A stretch of 27,986 nt of DNA. It comes from Methanobrevibacter_A sp964547125. GTDB lineage: Archaea; Methanobacteriota; Methanobacteria; Methanobacteriales; Methanobacteriaceae. Shown here one piece after another: positions 1 through 7,263 of the stretch (position 1 is its first letter; every line of letters starts with the position of its first letter). Made by a program: the position numbers and the translations under genes. The stretch is from assembly GCA_964547125.1 (NCBI GenBank), contig CAZJLS010000016.1, positions 1 to 27,986 on the forward strand, in the 5' to 3' direction. Below the pieces are notes generated by a model that saw only the letters and a program-made list of their open reading frames with translations, ran no database searches and was not told the DNA's origin.

Positions 1-400
1 TTATGTATGCTTTTTTTGTTTTTTTGCGTATGTTTTGTTTTTGTATTAGGAATGTTTGGAATTTTTGGTCTTGTACTATATCTTTGTTTGTGAATGTTTT
101 GTGGTTTTGGTTTCCGTGGTATGCTTTTTTTATTATGGTTTTTATCATTGTTATATATGTTCTTTGTGATGGTATGCTTAATGTTTTGCTTAATTCTATT
201 TTTCATTCTTTTATTATATTCTGTGCTTCTTTGTATGTGTGGTGTTTTCGGAGTTCGGTTATTGTTTTACCTGTGTATTCTCCGAATTTGTTTCCAACAC
301 TTCGTAATTTGTTTTTATATGATTTTGTTATTTTTCCATCGTTTATTATTTGTTCTAATATTGGGTCTTTTTCTGTTTTGTTTTTAGCATTTTTTAACAC
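1..400 (-). pseudogene. Broken recombinase/integrase-like fragment, runs off left edge
   Basis: On the minus strand a frame reads from a GTG at 400 to an in-frame TGA at 203-205, and the same frame then stays open to the window edge. The first part (about 65 residues) contains DPILEQIINDGKI, KSYKNKLRSVGNKFGEYTGK and TITEL. After the TGA comes LSIPSQRTYITMIKTIIKKAY. This order (K/T-rich helix, 'F.eftGkt..EL', then a 'SpsTi.tYi..Ik.fy'-like helix) resembles the N-terminal core-binding domain of archaeal tyrosine recombinases. No catalytic domain is in the window, so the assignment rests on pattern alone. The GTG has no well-spaced ribosome site, because the AGGTG there overlaps the codon itself. 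It is either a decayed gene or a sequence carrying a recent nonsense mutation. The long plus-strand frames over the same bases are thymine-rich shadows. Confidence 0.33.
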
Positions 401-430
401 CTTTTGTTTCAGTATTTGTTATAGGTGTTA
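395..430. repeat. 8-bp perfect inverted repeat, 20-nt loop
   Basis: TAACACCT at 395-402 is exactly reverse-complementary to AGGTGTTA at 423-430. On the minus strand the downstream arm contains the AGGTG next to the putative GTG start of the recombinase-like fragment, so the folded RNA would hide it. It could be a translational hairpin, a recombinase binding site or chance in A+T-rich DNA. The three G/C pairs per arm make chance less likely than for the other repeats here. Confidence 0.45.
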
Positions 431-457
431 CCTTAGTTTTAATAGGATTGAAATTAA

Positions 458-486
458 CTTACATTTTGTAAGATTAATATAAATAC
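458..486 (-). promoter_or_regulatory. Minus-strand TATA-like box with adjacent 6-bp palindrome
   Basis: Read on the minus strand, a TATATTAAT-like box (about 474-485) is followed at once by the perfect inverted repeat CTTACA-AAA-TGTAAG (458-472). A symmetrical site directly downstream of the TATA box would overlap the initiation region, the usual place for an archaeal repressor operator. It lies upstream of the recombinase-like fragment. The call is structural only. Confidence 0.35.
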
Positions 487-539
487 TTTTTCTAAAAAAA
501 TCCACACGAAAAAGCAATGAATTTTTATTTTTTTAAGAT

Positions 540-947
540 TTAATTTATTATTTCCATATTTTTTACTTGTTTGAACTGTTCATCGAAAGTTGAAATCTTA
601 TTTATATTATTTGACTTCATAATTTCAATAATACTTGAATCTGTGAAACTTAATTTACCTTCAAACTTAAGAAAAGTTTTGAATATCTTATCCCGGAAAT
701 TTGGAATATTACATTCATCCAATATAATAATATTATCTTTAATAAATAAGTATCCTAATTTACTCGCATTGGGATTAACTTTATTATTCAATAATGTTAA
801 AATTTCATCAATAACATAATTTGACGTGTATAATTCATTTTCAAATAATCCTTGTTTTTTTAATTCAAGTGTTCTGTTATGTAAACCATCACTTCGTATA
901 AAAAATGCTATAAAAAAATTTGTATCTATAAAAATTTTATTTTTCAT
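540..947 (-). CDS. vapC: PIN-domain toxin, VapC-like ribonuclease
   Basis: This is a predicted Mg2+-dependent RNase toxin of a type II toxin-antitoxin pair, 135 residues from the chosen ATG at 947. It shows the PIN layout: MKNKIFIDTNFF at the N terminus with the first acidic residue (D8), E48 in NYVIDEILTLL, D103 in LSFTDSSIIEI, and D122 in ISTFDEQF. These four carboxylates are the expected metal ligands. A longer frame starting at 983 is possible, but the extra 12 residues precede the beta strand that normally opens a PIN domain. The chosen ATG lies 11 bases inside the upstream antitoxin gene, so translation is probably coupled. Length is normal for the family. Toxin activity is inferred from family and context; it could also be a stand-alone PIN nuclease. 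Confidence 0.8.
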   Translation of the reverse strand: MKNKIFIDTNFFIAFFIRSDGLHNRTLELKKQGLFENELYTSNYVIDEILTLLNNKVNPNASKLGYLFIKDNIIILDECNIPNFRDKIFKTFLKFEGKLSFTDSSIIEIMKSNNINKISTFDEQFKQVKNMEIIN

Positions 948-1164
948 ATAGTTCTTTCTCCAAATCCAAAGCATTTGTTTCATGTTCTAAATCAATGAAC
1001 CCACAAATATCATCAACTTTAACTTTTTTTCTAAAACTAACTATGATTGTTCCATCTTCTTCATTCCATTCCACAATATCATTTGGAGAAATATTATATT
1101 TTTTTCTTAAAAATGATGGAATAGTTGTTTGATTTGTTTTATATACAATTGTTTCAATAGTCAT
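937..1164 (-). CDS. vapB: AbrB/SpoVT-type antitoxin, VapB-like
   Basis: A 75-residue protein whose first 50 residues fit the swapped-hairpin AbrB fold: MTIETIVYKTNQTTIPSF, then KKYNISPNDIVEWNEEDGTI. The C-terminal part (KVDDICGFIDLEHETNALDLEKE) is the usual toxin-wrapping tail. It should neutralise the overlapping PIN toxin and repress their common promoter. The ATG at 1164 is preferred over the GTG at 1176, because GTGG (around 1173-1176) then serves as the ribosome site at a suitable distance. The stop overlaps the toxin start by 11 bases, the normal antitoxin-first order. Family assignment is firm; autoregulation is inferred from known VapBC operons. Confidence 0.78.
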   Translation of the reverse strand: MTIETIVYKTNQTTIPSFLRKKYNISPNDIVEWNEEDGTIIVSFRKKVKVDDICGFIDLEHETNALDLEKELYEK

Positions 1165-1202
1165 AATAAAAACCACTTATTAAAATTAAAAATACTAATT
1201 AA

Positions 1203-1229
1203 AATTATTATAATTATTATATAAAAATA
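1203..1229 (-). promoter_or_regulatory. Probable vapBC promoter with 9-bp tandem repeat
   Basis: On the minus strand a TATA-like TTTTTATATAA lies at 1217-1227. The plus strand shows AATTATTAT twice in tandem (1203-1211 and 1212-1220), overlapping and directly downstream of that box. The position suits a VapB operator. The DNA is almost pure A+T, so the repeat alone is weak evidence. Confidence 0.3.
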
Positions 1230-1364
1230 TACTTATTCAAATTATAATACTAACGAAAAAAATCCTAATCTTTTACAATAACTTCTTAAAATTATTTATA
1301 AATATGGAAAAATACTCAAACATAACTAAAATTTTCCAATAAAAAAAAAACTTTTAATAGCATT

Positions 1365-1520
1365 TTATCTCTTTCGTTCATATATCAAAACTTCTTCTTG
1401 AAATATTGCATTTTAAAAAAAAAACTTTTTATTTGAAATTCCTTTAGATACTAAATCAATATGACAGTTAAACTCTTCTTCCAAATCATAATCTTTTGGT
1501 TTTAAGATTAAATATAATTT
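1365..1520 (-). pseudogene. Remnant of a minimal nucleotidyltransferase (MNT-like) gene
   Basis: Between the antitoxin and the hydrolase, the minus-strand frame 1520-1365 reads coding-like protein broken by a stop: KLYLILKPKDYDLEEEF, NCHIDLVSKGISNKKFFF, stop (TAA in a run of ten T), NAIFQEEVLIYERKR, stop. The pattern 'hDLV....n..f...I..E.vLiYE' matches the C-terminal strand-helix-strand of minimal nucleotidyltransferases, which are often antitoxins paired with HEPN toxins. No initiator and no N-terminal GSxxxG-like catalytic motif remain. A further short frame (ATG near 1361) ends at once. Apart from this piece, the 1177-1595 spacer shows only A+T-rich promoter-like sequence. Confidence 0.42.
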
Positions 1521-1595
1521 AAAAAAATAAATAAAGAGAATATTATATATGGCTAGATGAAATAAGTTTTAACTATATTTATACTCAAAAAAAAT

Positions 1596-2468
1596 GTGAA
1601 GTTTATGATAATAAAAAAATCCACCATATCAAAAATAGAGGAAAAGATTCTAAAACTTACAAAACCCAAATATATGAACTCAGAAATTGAAATAGAAAAA
1701 TTCCTAGCTAAAAAACTAAAAGCAAAAGACAAAACCATAAAAACACTATTTAAAACAAAAAAATATAACGATAATCAAGTATTAACCTTTGGGAATGAAA
1801 ACAAAGAGCGAATAATATTATATATACATGGTGGAGGATATATAAACGAAATAAACATTCAACACAAAATATACTCTTATCTTTTATCTAGAAAATTAAA
1901 TGCATATGTTTTAATGCCTATATACCCTTTAACTCCGAAATATACTTATAAAGAAACTTATGAGTTAATAAGTCATATATATGAAGAATTATTGAAACAA
2001 GAAAAAGAAATAATATTGATGGGAGATTCTGCAGGTGGAGGGTTTGCAATAAGCTTCTGCCAATACTTAAACACTATTAACTTAGAACAACCCAATTATT
2101 TAATCACATTTTCTCCATGGTTAGATTTATCGATGAGTGGAGAGTATAAAGAAATAGAAGAAACTGATCCAATACTTGGAATGATTGGATTGAAAGCAAT
2201 TGGGGAAAAATGGGCTGGAGACTTAGATACACAAAATTATAAAGTAAGCCCCTACTTTGGAGATAATACAAATCTTCCAAAAACATTAATTTTTACAGGA
2301 ACCAATGAAATATTCTACACAGACATTAAAAAATATTATGAAAAACTAAAAAATGAAAAAATAGATGTTAACTTAATAGAAGGAGAAGATTTATTTCATA
2401 TATATCCTTTATTTCCAAATCCTGAATCAAAAAAAGTATTAAAAATTATAAAAAATTTAATAAAATAG
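1596..2468 (+). CDS. Alpha/beta hydrolase, HSL-like esterase/lipase family
   Basis: A cytosolic serine hydrolase predicted to cleave a carboxylester (acetyl or acyl ester); the substrate is unknown. The oxyanion-hole motif HGGG is at residues 78-81, the nucleophile elbow GDSAGG at 143-148 (Ser145), a catalytic acid is probably Glu238 in TGTNEIFYTD, and the catalytic His268 is in EDLFHIYP. This is the full triad of the hormone-sensitive-lipase/Abhydrolase_3 group, and 290 residues is the usual length. No signal peptide is visible. The start is uncertain: GTG at 1596, or ATG at 1605 with GTGA just upstream. It stands alone, flanked by a 120-base-plus spacer upstream and 222 bases downstream, so it is probably monocistronic. 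Confidence 0.82.
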   Translation: MKFMIIKKSTISKIEEKILKLTKPKYMNSEIEIEKFLAKKLKAKDKTIKTLFKTKKYNDNQVLTFGNENKERIILYIHGGGYINEINIQHKIYSYLLSRKLNAYVLMPIYPLTPKYTYKETYELISHIYEELLKQEKEIILMGDSAGGGFAISFCQYLNTINLEQPNYLITFSPWLDLSMSGEYKEIEETDPILGMIGLKAIGEKWAGDLDTQNYKVSPYFGDNTNLPKTLIFTGTNEIFYTDIKKYYEKLKNEKIDVNLIEGEDLFHIYPLFPNPESKKVLKIIKNLIK

Positions 2469-2617
2469 AATACTAAAATAACACCGCCAATACAATGATA
2501 TTCCTATAAAAACATCCAAATAATGCTGAAAAATAAAAATAAGATTAAAATCGCTAGTTAGAAAATCAATACTATTAAAAAAAAATGAATAAAACACAAA
2601 AAATTAAATCACATTAA

Positions 2618-2627
2618 TTTAAATATA
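2618..2627 (+). promoter_or_regulatory. Archaeal TATA box upstream of DUF4013 gene
   Basis: TTTAAATATA matches the archaeal TATA consensus and lies 64 bases before the next start codon, leaving a leader of roughly 35-40 bases that contains a strong ribosome site (GGAGG at 2680-2684). The rest of the 2469-2690 spacer shows no gene. Confidence 0.5.
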
Positions 2628-2690
2628 ACTAAAATATAAATATTAGTGTTCTCAATTTAGAGGATAATATTTAATTATGGAGGAAACGTA

Positions 2691-3401
2691 ATGAATATCG
2701 GCGAAATTATTGGAGATTCCTTAACCTACCCTCTTAACAATATTAAGGCTCTTTTAATTTATATGGTTCTTGGTATTATTTTAGGACTTGTAATGGTATT
2801 TACAGGAGTAGGTGCAGTAGTTGCTGGAAAATCTAATCCTGCAGCACTCATTGGTATTGGAGCAATAGGGGTAATAATCTGCGTAATAATCCACTTCTTA
2901 ATTCAAGGATATATGTTAGACATTATTAATTATGGTATTAACAAACGTTACAATGCACCAGATATTGAATTTGGTAGAAACATTAGTAATGGAATTAAAT
3001 TAACTATTGTTCAAATAGTTTATTTCATCATACCTTTAATTTTAACAGTTTTATTCGGAGCAATATTTAGAAGCTGGTTAGCTAGCATTATTGGAATTAT
3101 TTTATTCATAATTTTTGCATTTGCAGAATTTATGGGTGAATGTAGATTAGCTAACAGTGATAGTTTAGCTTATGCATTAAGTATTGGTGATGCTATTAGT
3201 GATATTTTCAAGGTTGGAATATTAAAAATCATAATAACAATAATTGTTGTTGTAATTATTGGTGGAATTATTTATGGAATTTTAAGTTATTTATTTAATT
3301 TTATACCATACCTTGGCGGAATATTAACTGGAATTCTTGGAGTTTATTTATTATTCTTTATAAATAGATCTATAGGATTATTATACTCAGATGCAGCTTA
3401 A
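2691..3401 (+). CDS. DUF4013 polytopic membrane protein
   Basis: A 236-residue integral membrane protein with about six hydrophobic helices and short basic loops. The N terminus (GEIIGDSLTYPLNNIKALL) and the loop 'QGY..dIInygin.r.naPdieFgrn' after the second helix pair are typical of DUF4013, a family common in Methanobacteriales whose function is unknown. The ribosome site GGAGG, seven bases before the ATG, is strong, and the gene has its own TATA box and a terminator, so it is monocistronic and probably well expressed. A second, more diverged DUF4013 member is at 10897-11625. Transport or envelope roles would be guesses. Confidence 0.75.
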   Translation: MNIGEIIGDSLTYPLNNIKALLIYMVLGIILGLVMVFTGVGAVVAGKSNPAALIGIGAIGVIICVIIHFLIQGYMLDIINYGINKRYNAPDIEFGRNISNGIKLTIVQIVYFIIPLILTVLFGAIFRSWLASIIGIILFIIFAFAEFMGECRLANSDSLAYALSIGDAISDIFKVGILKIIITIIVVVIIGGIIYGILSYLFNFIPYLGGILTGILGVYLLFFINRSIGLLYSDAA

Positions 3402-3439
3402 ATTAAGGATATTTAAATTTCCATAAAAAAAATGAAAGT

Positions 3440-3492
3440 ATGTGAAAAATGAATTTTTTACATATTTTTCTTATTTTTCTATTTTTTTATCT
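3440..3492 (+). terminator. Hairpin plus U-rich tract after DUF4013 gene
   Basis: ATGTGAAAAA (3440-3449) pairs with TTTTTTACAT (3454-3463) with one G-T wobble around a 4-base loop, and is followed by almost 30 bases of mostly T. It sits 38 bases after the stop codon, in the right place to end the transcript. Confidence 0.5.
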
Positions 3493-3547
3493 AATTTTAT
3501 TAAATGCAATTTTTATTCAAGACTATTTTTTTATACTTATAATTACA

Positions 3548-3576
3548 GAAAATATATTATAATATAATATTTATTT
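3548..3576 (+). promoter_or_regulatory. TATA-like region upstream of HTH-cupin operon
   Basis: A stretch of alternating TATA elements (…ATATATTATAATATAATATTTA…) lies about 80-100 bases before the operon's first codon. Because several overlapping boxes are possible, no single start site can be chosen. Confidence 0.3.
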
Positions 3577-3651
3577 TTCAAATTTTTTAAACTGATTTAA
3601 ATTAAGAAATATTATTTTTATTGAATTATTGTCCAAACTTATTATTAATTA

Positions 3652-4224
3652 ATGGAGGATTTTATTATTACTGTAAATGAATTTAACCAAGAAGTAGGTC
3701 AGAGAATAAAAGAATTAAGAGAATTATCTGATATAAGTATTGAAGAATTTGCAGAAGATTTGAATGTTGATGTTGATACTTATAATCTTTATGAATCTGG
3801 TGAAAAAGACATACCTGCAAGTTTACTTAATGAAATTGCACATAAATTCCAAGTTGATTTATCCTTACTTTTAACTGGCGAAGAAACTCGTATGAGTATT
3901 TTTGATGTTACAAAGAAAGGTAAAGGAATAAGTGTGGAACGTAGAAAAGAGTATAAATATGAAAATCTTTGTAAACGTTTTTCACATAAAAAATCAGAAT
4001 TTTTTGTTGTTACAGTTGATCCTAAAGAAGATAAAACCCCTTCATTAAACACCCATCCAGGTCAAGAATTTAATCTTGTTCTTGAAGGTTCTTTGAAGTT
4101 ATTTATACATCATAATGAGATTGAATTAAATGAAGGTGACAGTATAATTTTTGATAGTAGTTATGGTCATGCTATGGTAGCATTAAATAATAAGCCAGCT
4201 AAATTTTTATCAGTGATTATGTAA
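3652..4224 (+). CDS. XRE-type HTH regulator with C-terminal cupin domain
   Basis: A two-domain transcription regulator of 190 residues. An XRE/Cro helix-turn-helix covers about residues 14-75 (IKELRELSDISIEEFAEDL…TYNLYESGEKDIP). A cupin beta barrel covers about 117-190 (HPGQEFNLVLEGSLKLFI, LNEGDSIIFDSSYGHAM), with His135, Glu139 and His173 as plausible ligand or metal contacts. Such proteins sense a small molecule and control the adjacent metabolic gene. Here an AMP-forming acyl-CoA synthetase begins 21 bases downstream, so it probably regulates that gene and itself. The start is odd: the ATG at 3652 has no upstream ribosome site, while the strong GGAGG (3654-3658) lies inside the frame and points to ATT at 3664 or 3667 as initiator. 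Confidence 0.82.
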   Translation: MEDFIITVNEFNQEVGQRIKELRELSDISIEEFAEDLNVDVDTYNLYESGEKDIPASLLNEIAHKFQVDLSLLLTGEETRMSIFDVTKKGKGISVERRKEYKYENLCKRFSHKKSEFFVVTVDPKEDKTPSLNTHPGQEFNLVLEGSLKLFIHHNEIELNEGDSIIFDSSYGHAMVALNNKPAKFLSVIM

Positions 4225-4245
4225 AAGAAAAGTATTAGGGGTTGT

Positions 4246-5919
4246 GTGTTTAATAAAATGACATCATTATTACATAAATATGTTAATCGTGAAGAATTTG
4301 AATCTTATGAAGATTTTAGTAGAAATTTTAAATTGAAAATACCGAAAGATTATAATTTTGGTTTTGATGTAGTGGACGAATATGCTAGAATAGATCCCGA
4401 TAAAGTTGCATTGATTTGGTGTGATGATGAAGATGAGCGTATTTTCACATTTAAAGAAATTAGTAAATTAACAAATCAGACAGCTAATTATTATAAGAGT
4501 TTAGGCATCAAGAAAGGTGATGCTGTAATGTTAACACTTAAAAATCGTTATGAATGGTGGTTGAATATGGTGGCATTGCATAAATTAGGTGCTATTGCTG
4601 TTCCTGCTACTCATATGTTAAAGTTGCATGATATTGAGTATCGTGTTAAAAGTGCTGATGTTAAGATGGTTGTTACTGTTGAAGAGGATAACCTTATAGA
4701 AGATTATAATACAACACATGAGGATTATGATTTTATACGTGTAGTTGTTGGTAATAAGGATATTCCTGATTGGATTAATTATAATAAGGAAATTGTTAAG
4801 ATGAGTGATGATTTCCCTAAACCTTCTAGTGATGAGCTTATTGGCCGTGATGAGGTTATGCTTATTTACTTTACTAGTGGTACGAGTGGTGAGCCTAAAA
4901 TGGTTGCTCATAAGCCTAGTTATAGTTTAGTTCATATTACTACTGTTAAGTATTGGGAAAATGTTCATGAAGGCAGTATTCATTATACTGGTAGTGATAC
5001 TGGTTGGACTAAAGGTGTTTGGGGTTTATATGGCCAGTGGATTATTGGTGCTACTATTTTTACTTATGATTATGTTCGTTTTAATCCATTAACTTTGGTT
5101 AAAAAGTCTATTGCACATAATGTTACTAGTTTTTGTGCTCCTCCTACTGTTTATAGTTTTCTTATTAAAGAGGATTTGGAGAATTATGATTTAAGTAAGT
5201 TAGAGTATGCTACTACTGCTGGTGAGCCTTTAGCTCCTGAAATTTATCGTAAATTTAAAGAGAAAACTGGTGTTGGTATTCGTGAAGGTTTTGGGCAAAC
5301 TGAAACTACTTGTGCATTAGCTACTTATAAATGGTTAGATCCTAAGTTAGGTTCTACAGGTAAGCCTAATCCATTATATGATATTCATTTGTTAGATCCT
5401 AATGGTGAAGATGTGGATATTGGTAGTCGTGGTGAGATTTGTTTTAATATTAAAGATGGTCGTCCTGATGGTTTGTTTATGGAGTATTATAAGAATCCTG
5501 AGCAGATGAATTTACGTAATTATGATGGTTATTATCATACTGGTGATACTGCTTGGATTGATGAGGATGGTTATTTTCATTTTGTAGGTCGTAATGATGA
5601 TATTATTAAGAGTAGTGGATATCGTATTGGACCTTATGAGGTTGAAAGTGCTGTTATTTCACATCCTAGTGTTTTAGAATGTGCTATTACTGGAGTTCCT
5701 GATGAAACCCGTGGTCAAGTTGTTAAAGCTACTATTGTTCTTGCTAGAGGTTATACTGCTAGTGATGAATTGAAAAAAGAAATTCAAAACCATGTTAAAA
5801 GTGTTACTGCACCTTATAAATATCCTCGTGTAATTGAATTTGTAGATGAATTACCTAAGACTATTAGTGGTAAAATTAAACGTAAATTGATACGTAATGA
5901 AGATGAAAATAAAAAATAA
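4246..5919 (+). CDS. AMP-forming acyl-CoA synthetase (ANL superfamily)
   Basis: It activates a carboxylic acid with ATP to an acyl-adenylate and then to an acyl-CoA thioester. Motifs: phosphate loop TSGTSGEPK (residues 210-218), TTAGEPLAPE (323-332), GFGQTE (348-353), TGD with ribose-binding Asp434, hinge GRNDDIIKSSGYRIGP (448-463), and PKTISGKI with the catalytic lysine 543. The 557 residues, and the C-terminal domain style, place it nearer medium-chain/acetate-type acyl-CoA ligases than luciferases. Substrate (acetate, propionate, branched or medium acids) cannot be read from sequence. The GTG start follows an AGGGG site. It is cotranscribed with the HTH-cupin gene and probably with gatD. 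Lys/Arg/Leu codons are strongly G/T-ending here, unlike the A-ending gatE downstream. Confidence 0.88.
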   Translation: MFNKMTSLLHKYVNREEFESYEDFSRNFKLKIPKDYNFGFDVVDEYARIDPDKVALIWCDDEDERIFTFKEISKLTNQTANYYKSLGIKKGDAVMLTLKNRYEWWLNMVALHKLGAIAVPATHMLKLHDIEYRVKSADVKMVVTVEEDNLIEDYNTTHEDYDFIRVVVGNKDIPDWINYNKEIVKMSDDFPKPSSDELIGRDEVMLIYFTSGTSGEPKMVAHKPSYSLVHITTVKYWENVHEGSIHYTGSDTGWTKGVWGLYGQWIIGATIFTYDYVRFNPLTLVKKSIAHNVTSFCAPPTVYSFLIKEDLENYDLSKLEYATTAGEPLAPEIYRKFKEKTGVGIREGFGQTETTCALATYKWLDPKLGSTGKPNPLYDIHLLDPNGEDVDIGSRGEICFNIKDGRPDGLFMEYYKNPEQMNLRNYDGYYHTGDTAWIDEDGYFHFVGRNDDIIKSSGYRIGPYEVESAVISHPSVLECAITGVPDETRGQVVKATIVLARGYTASDELKKEIQNHVKSVTAPYKYPRVIEFVDELPKTISGKIKRKLIRNEDENKK

Positions 5920-5940
5920 ATCTTATAGTTGGTGTTATAT

Positions 5941-7248
5941 TTGTATAAAAAATTAACAAGTAAATTTTTAGATAGTGCCAATGTTAGTGTTGGAGATACT
6001 GTTTTAATTAAGAAAAGTGAAGATGAAACTTATACTGGTATTTTACTTGACCGTTCAGAAGATGCTGAAGATGGTTATGTTGTTTTAAAGTTAGATAGCG
6101 GTTATAATCTTGGTATTAATATAGTTGATGCAGGTATTGAGTTAATTGAAAAGGGCGATAAGCCTAAAATTGGATATGATGATGTTGATATTGAGTATGA
6201 TCAAAGCAAGATGGATATTAGTATTATAAGTACTGGAGGTACTGTTTCCAGTATTATTGATTATAAAACTGGTGCTGTTCATCCTTCTTTCACTGCAGGT
6301 GATTTATTACGTGCTAACCCTGAGCTTTTAGAATTAGCTAATTATGATGTTAAAGCATTGTATAATATTTTGTCTGAGAATATGAAACCTGAGTATTGGA
6401 GTAAAGCTGCGAAATCTATTGCTGATGATATTAGTAGTGGTTGTGATGGTGTGGTTGTTGCTCATGGTACTGATACTATGCATTATACTAGTGCTGCTTT
6501 ATCTTTTATGTTAAAGTCTCCTGTACCTATTGTTTTAACTGGTTCTCAACGTAGTAGTGATCGTCCTTCTACTGATACTTTTATTAATTTATATAATAGT
6601 GTTATTGCTGCTAAATCTGATATTGCTGAGGTTATGGTTTGTATGCATGATGGTTTAGATGATACTGTTTGTAGTTTACATAATGGTACTAAGGTTCGTA
6701 AAATGCATACTAGTCGTCGTGACACTTTTAGAAGTATTAATTGTGAACCTATAGCATATTTAACTCATGGTAATTTAGATATTAATGCTAAATCTTATAT
6801 TAAACGTGACACTCAAGAGTTAAGTCTTGAAAATGATGTTGAAGAGAAGACTTGTCTTATTAAAAGTTTCCCAGGAATAACTAGTGAAATTATAGATTAT
6901 CATATTGATTCTGGTTTTAAAGGTATTGTTCTAGAAGGTACTGGTTTAGGCCACATTCCAGAAGATCTTATAAGTCCACTTGAGAGAGCATATGATGAAA
7001 ACATTGCTGTGGTTATGACTTCTCAATGTTTATATGGTAAAGTTAATATGAATGTTTATAGTACGGGTAGACAGTTAGTTAATGCTAAGGTTATAAGTGG
7101 TGGAGATATGCTTCCTGAAACTGCTTATGTTAAATTAGCATGGACTCTTGGACAAACTGATAAAATAGATGAAGTTAAAGATATTATGACTACTAATATT
7201 GCTGGTGAATTAAGTGAAAGTAGTTCTGTTAAACATTTTTTAAATTAA
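5941..7248 (+). CDS. gatD: Glutamyl-tRNA(Gln) amidotransferase subunit D
   Basis: This is the glutaminase subunit of the archaeal GatDE enzyme, which releases ammonia from glutamine for conversion of Glu-tRNA(Gln) to Gln-tRNA(Gln) in the cytoplasm. An N-terminal beta-barrel domain (about 90 residues) precedes an L-asparaginase-like domain with STGGTVSSI, VVAHGTDTMHYT and TGSQRSSDRPSTDT. I chose TTG at 5941, six bases after GGTG (5931-5934), not the TTG at 5929, which overlaps the ribosome site. With this start the four asparaginase-type catalytic residues fall at Thr101, Thr177, Asp178 and Lys254, the numbering I recall for the Methanothermobacter enzyme. The stop is followed 15 bases later by gatE. 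Confidence 0.95.
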   Translation: MYKKLTSKFLDSANVSVGDTVLIKKSEDETYTGILLDRSEDAEDGYVVLKLDSGYNLGINIVDAGIELIEKGDKPKIGYDDVDIEYDQSKMDISIISTGGTVSSIIDYKTGAVHPSFTAGDLLRANPELLELANYDVKALYNILSENMKPEYWSKAAKSIADDISSGCDGVVVAHGTDTMHYTSAALSFMLKSPVPIVLTGSQRSSDRPSTDTFINLYNSVIAAKSDIAEVMVCMHDGLDDTVCSLHNGTKVRKMHTSRRDTFRSINCEPIAYLTHGNLDINAKSYIKRDTQELSLENDVEEKTCLIKSFPGITSEIIDYHIDSGFKGIVLEGTGLGHIPEDLISPLERAYDENIAVVMTSQCLYGKVNMNVYSTGRQLVNAKVISGGDMLPETAYVKLAWTLGQTDKIDEVKDIMTTNIAGELSESSSVKHFLN

Positions 7249-7263
7249 GGAGGATAAAATAAT

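Noticed and set aside
203..205. In-frame TGA as a selenocysteine codon
   Set aside because: No selenocysteine insertion structure is evident and the surrounding frame does not look like a known selenoprotein, so a nonsense mutation is simpler.
3..482. Long plus-strand open frame with Phe/Cys-rich translation
   Set aside because: The sequence is thymine-rich and gives stop-free frames by composition. The minus strand in this stretch reads more protein-like sequence, and no ribosome site precedes the plus frame.
2469..2690. Possible decayed small membrane protein on the minus strand
   Set aside because: Short hydrophobic stretches appear in two frames, but they break at once and no start or ribosome site is visible. 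A+T-rich DNA gives such hydrophobic pieces readily.
4618..4911. Minus-strand frame within the acyl-CoA synthetase gene
   Set aside because: It is the complement of a conserved coding region, and its residue composition is that of a shadow frame.
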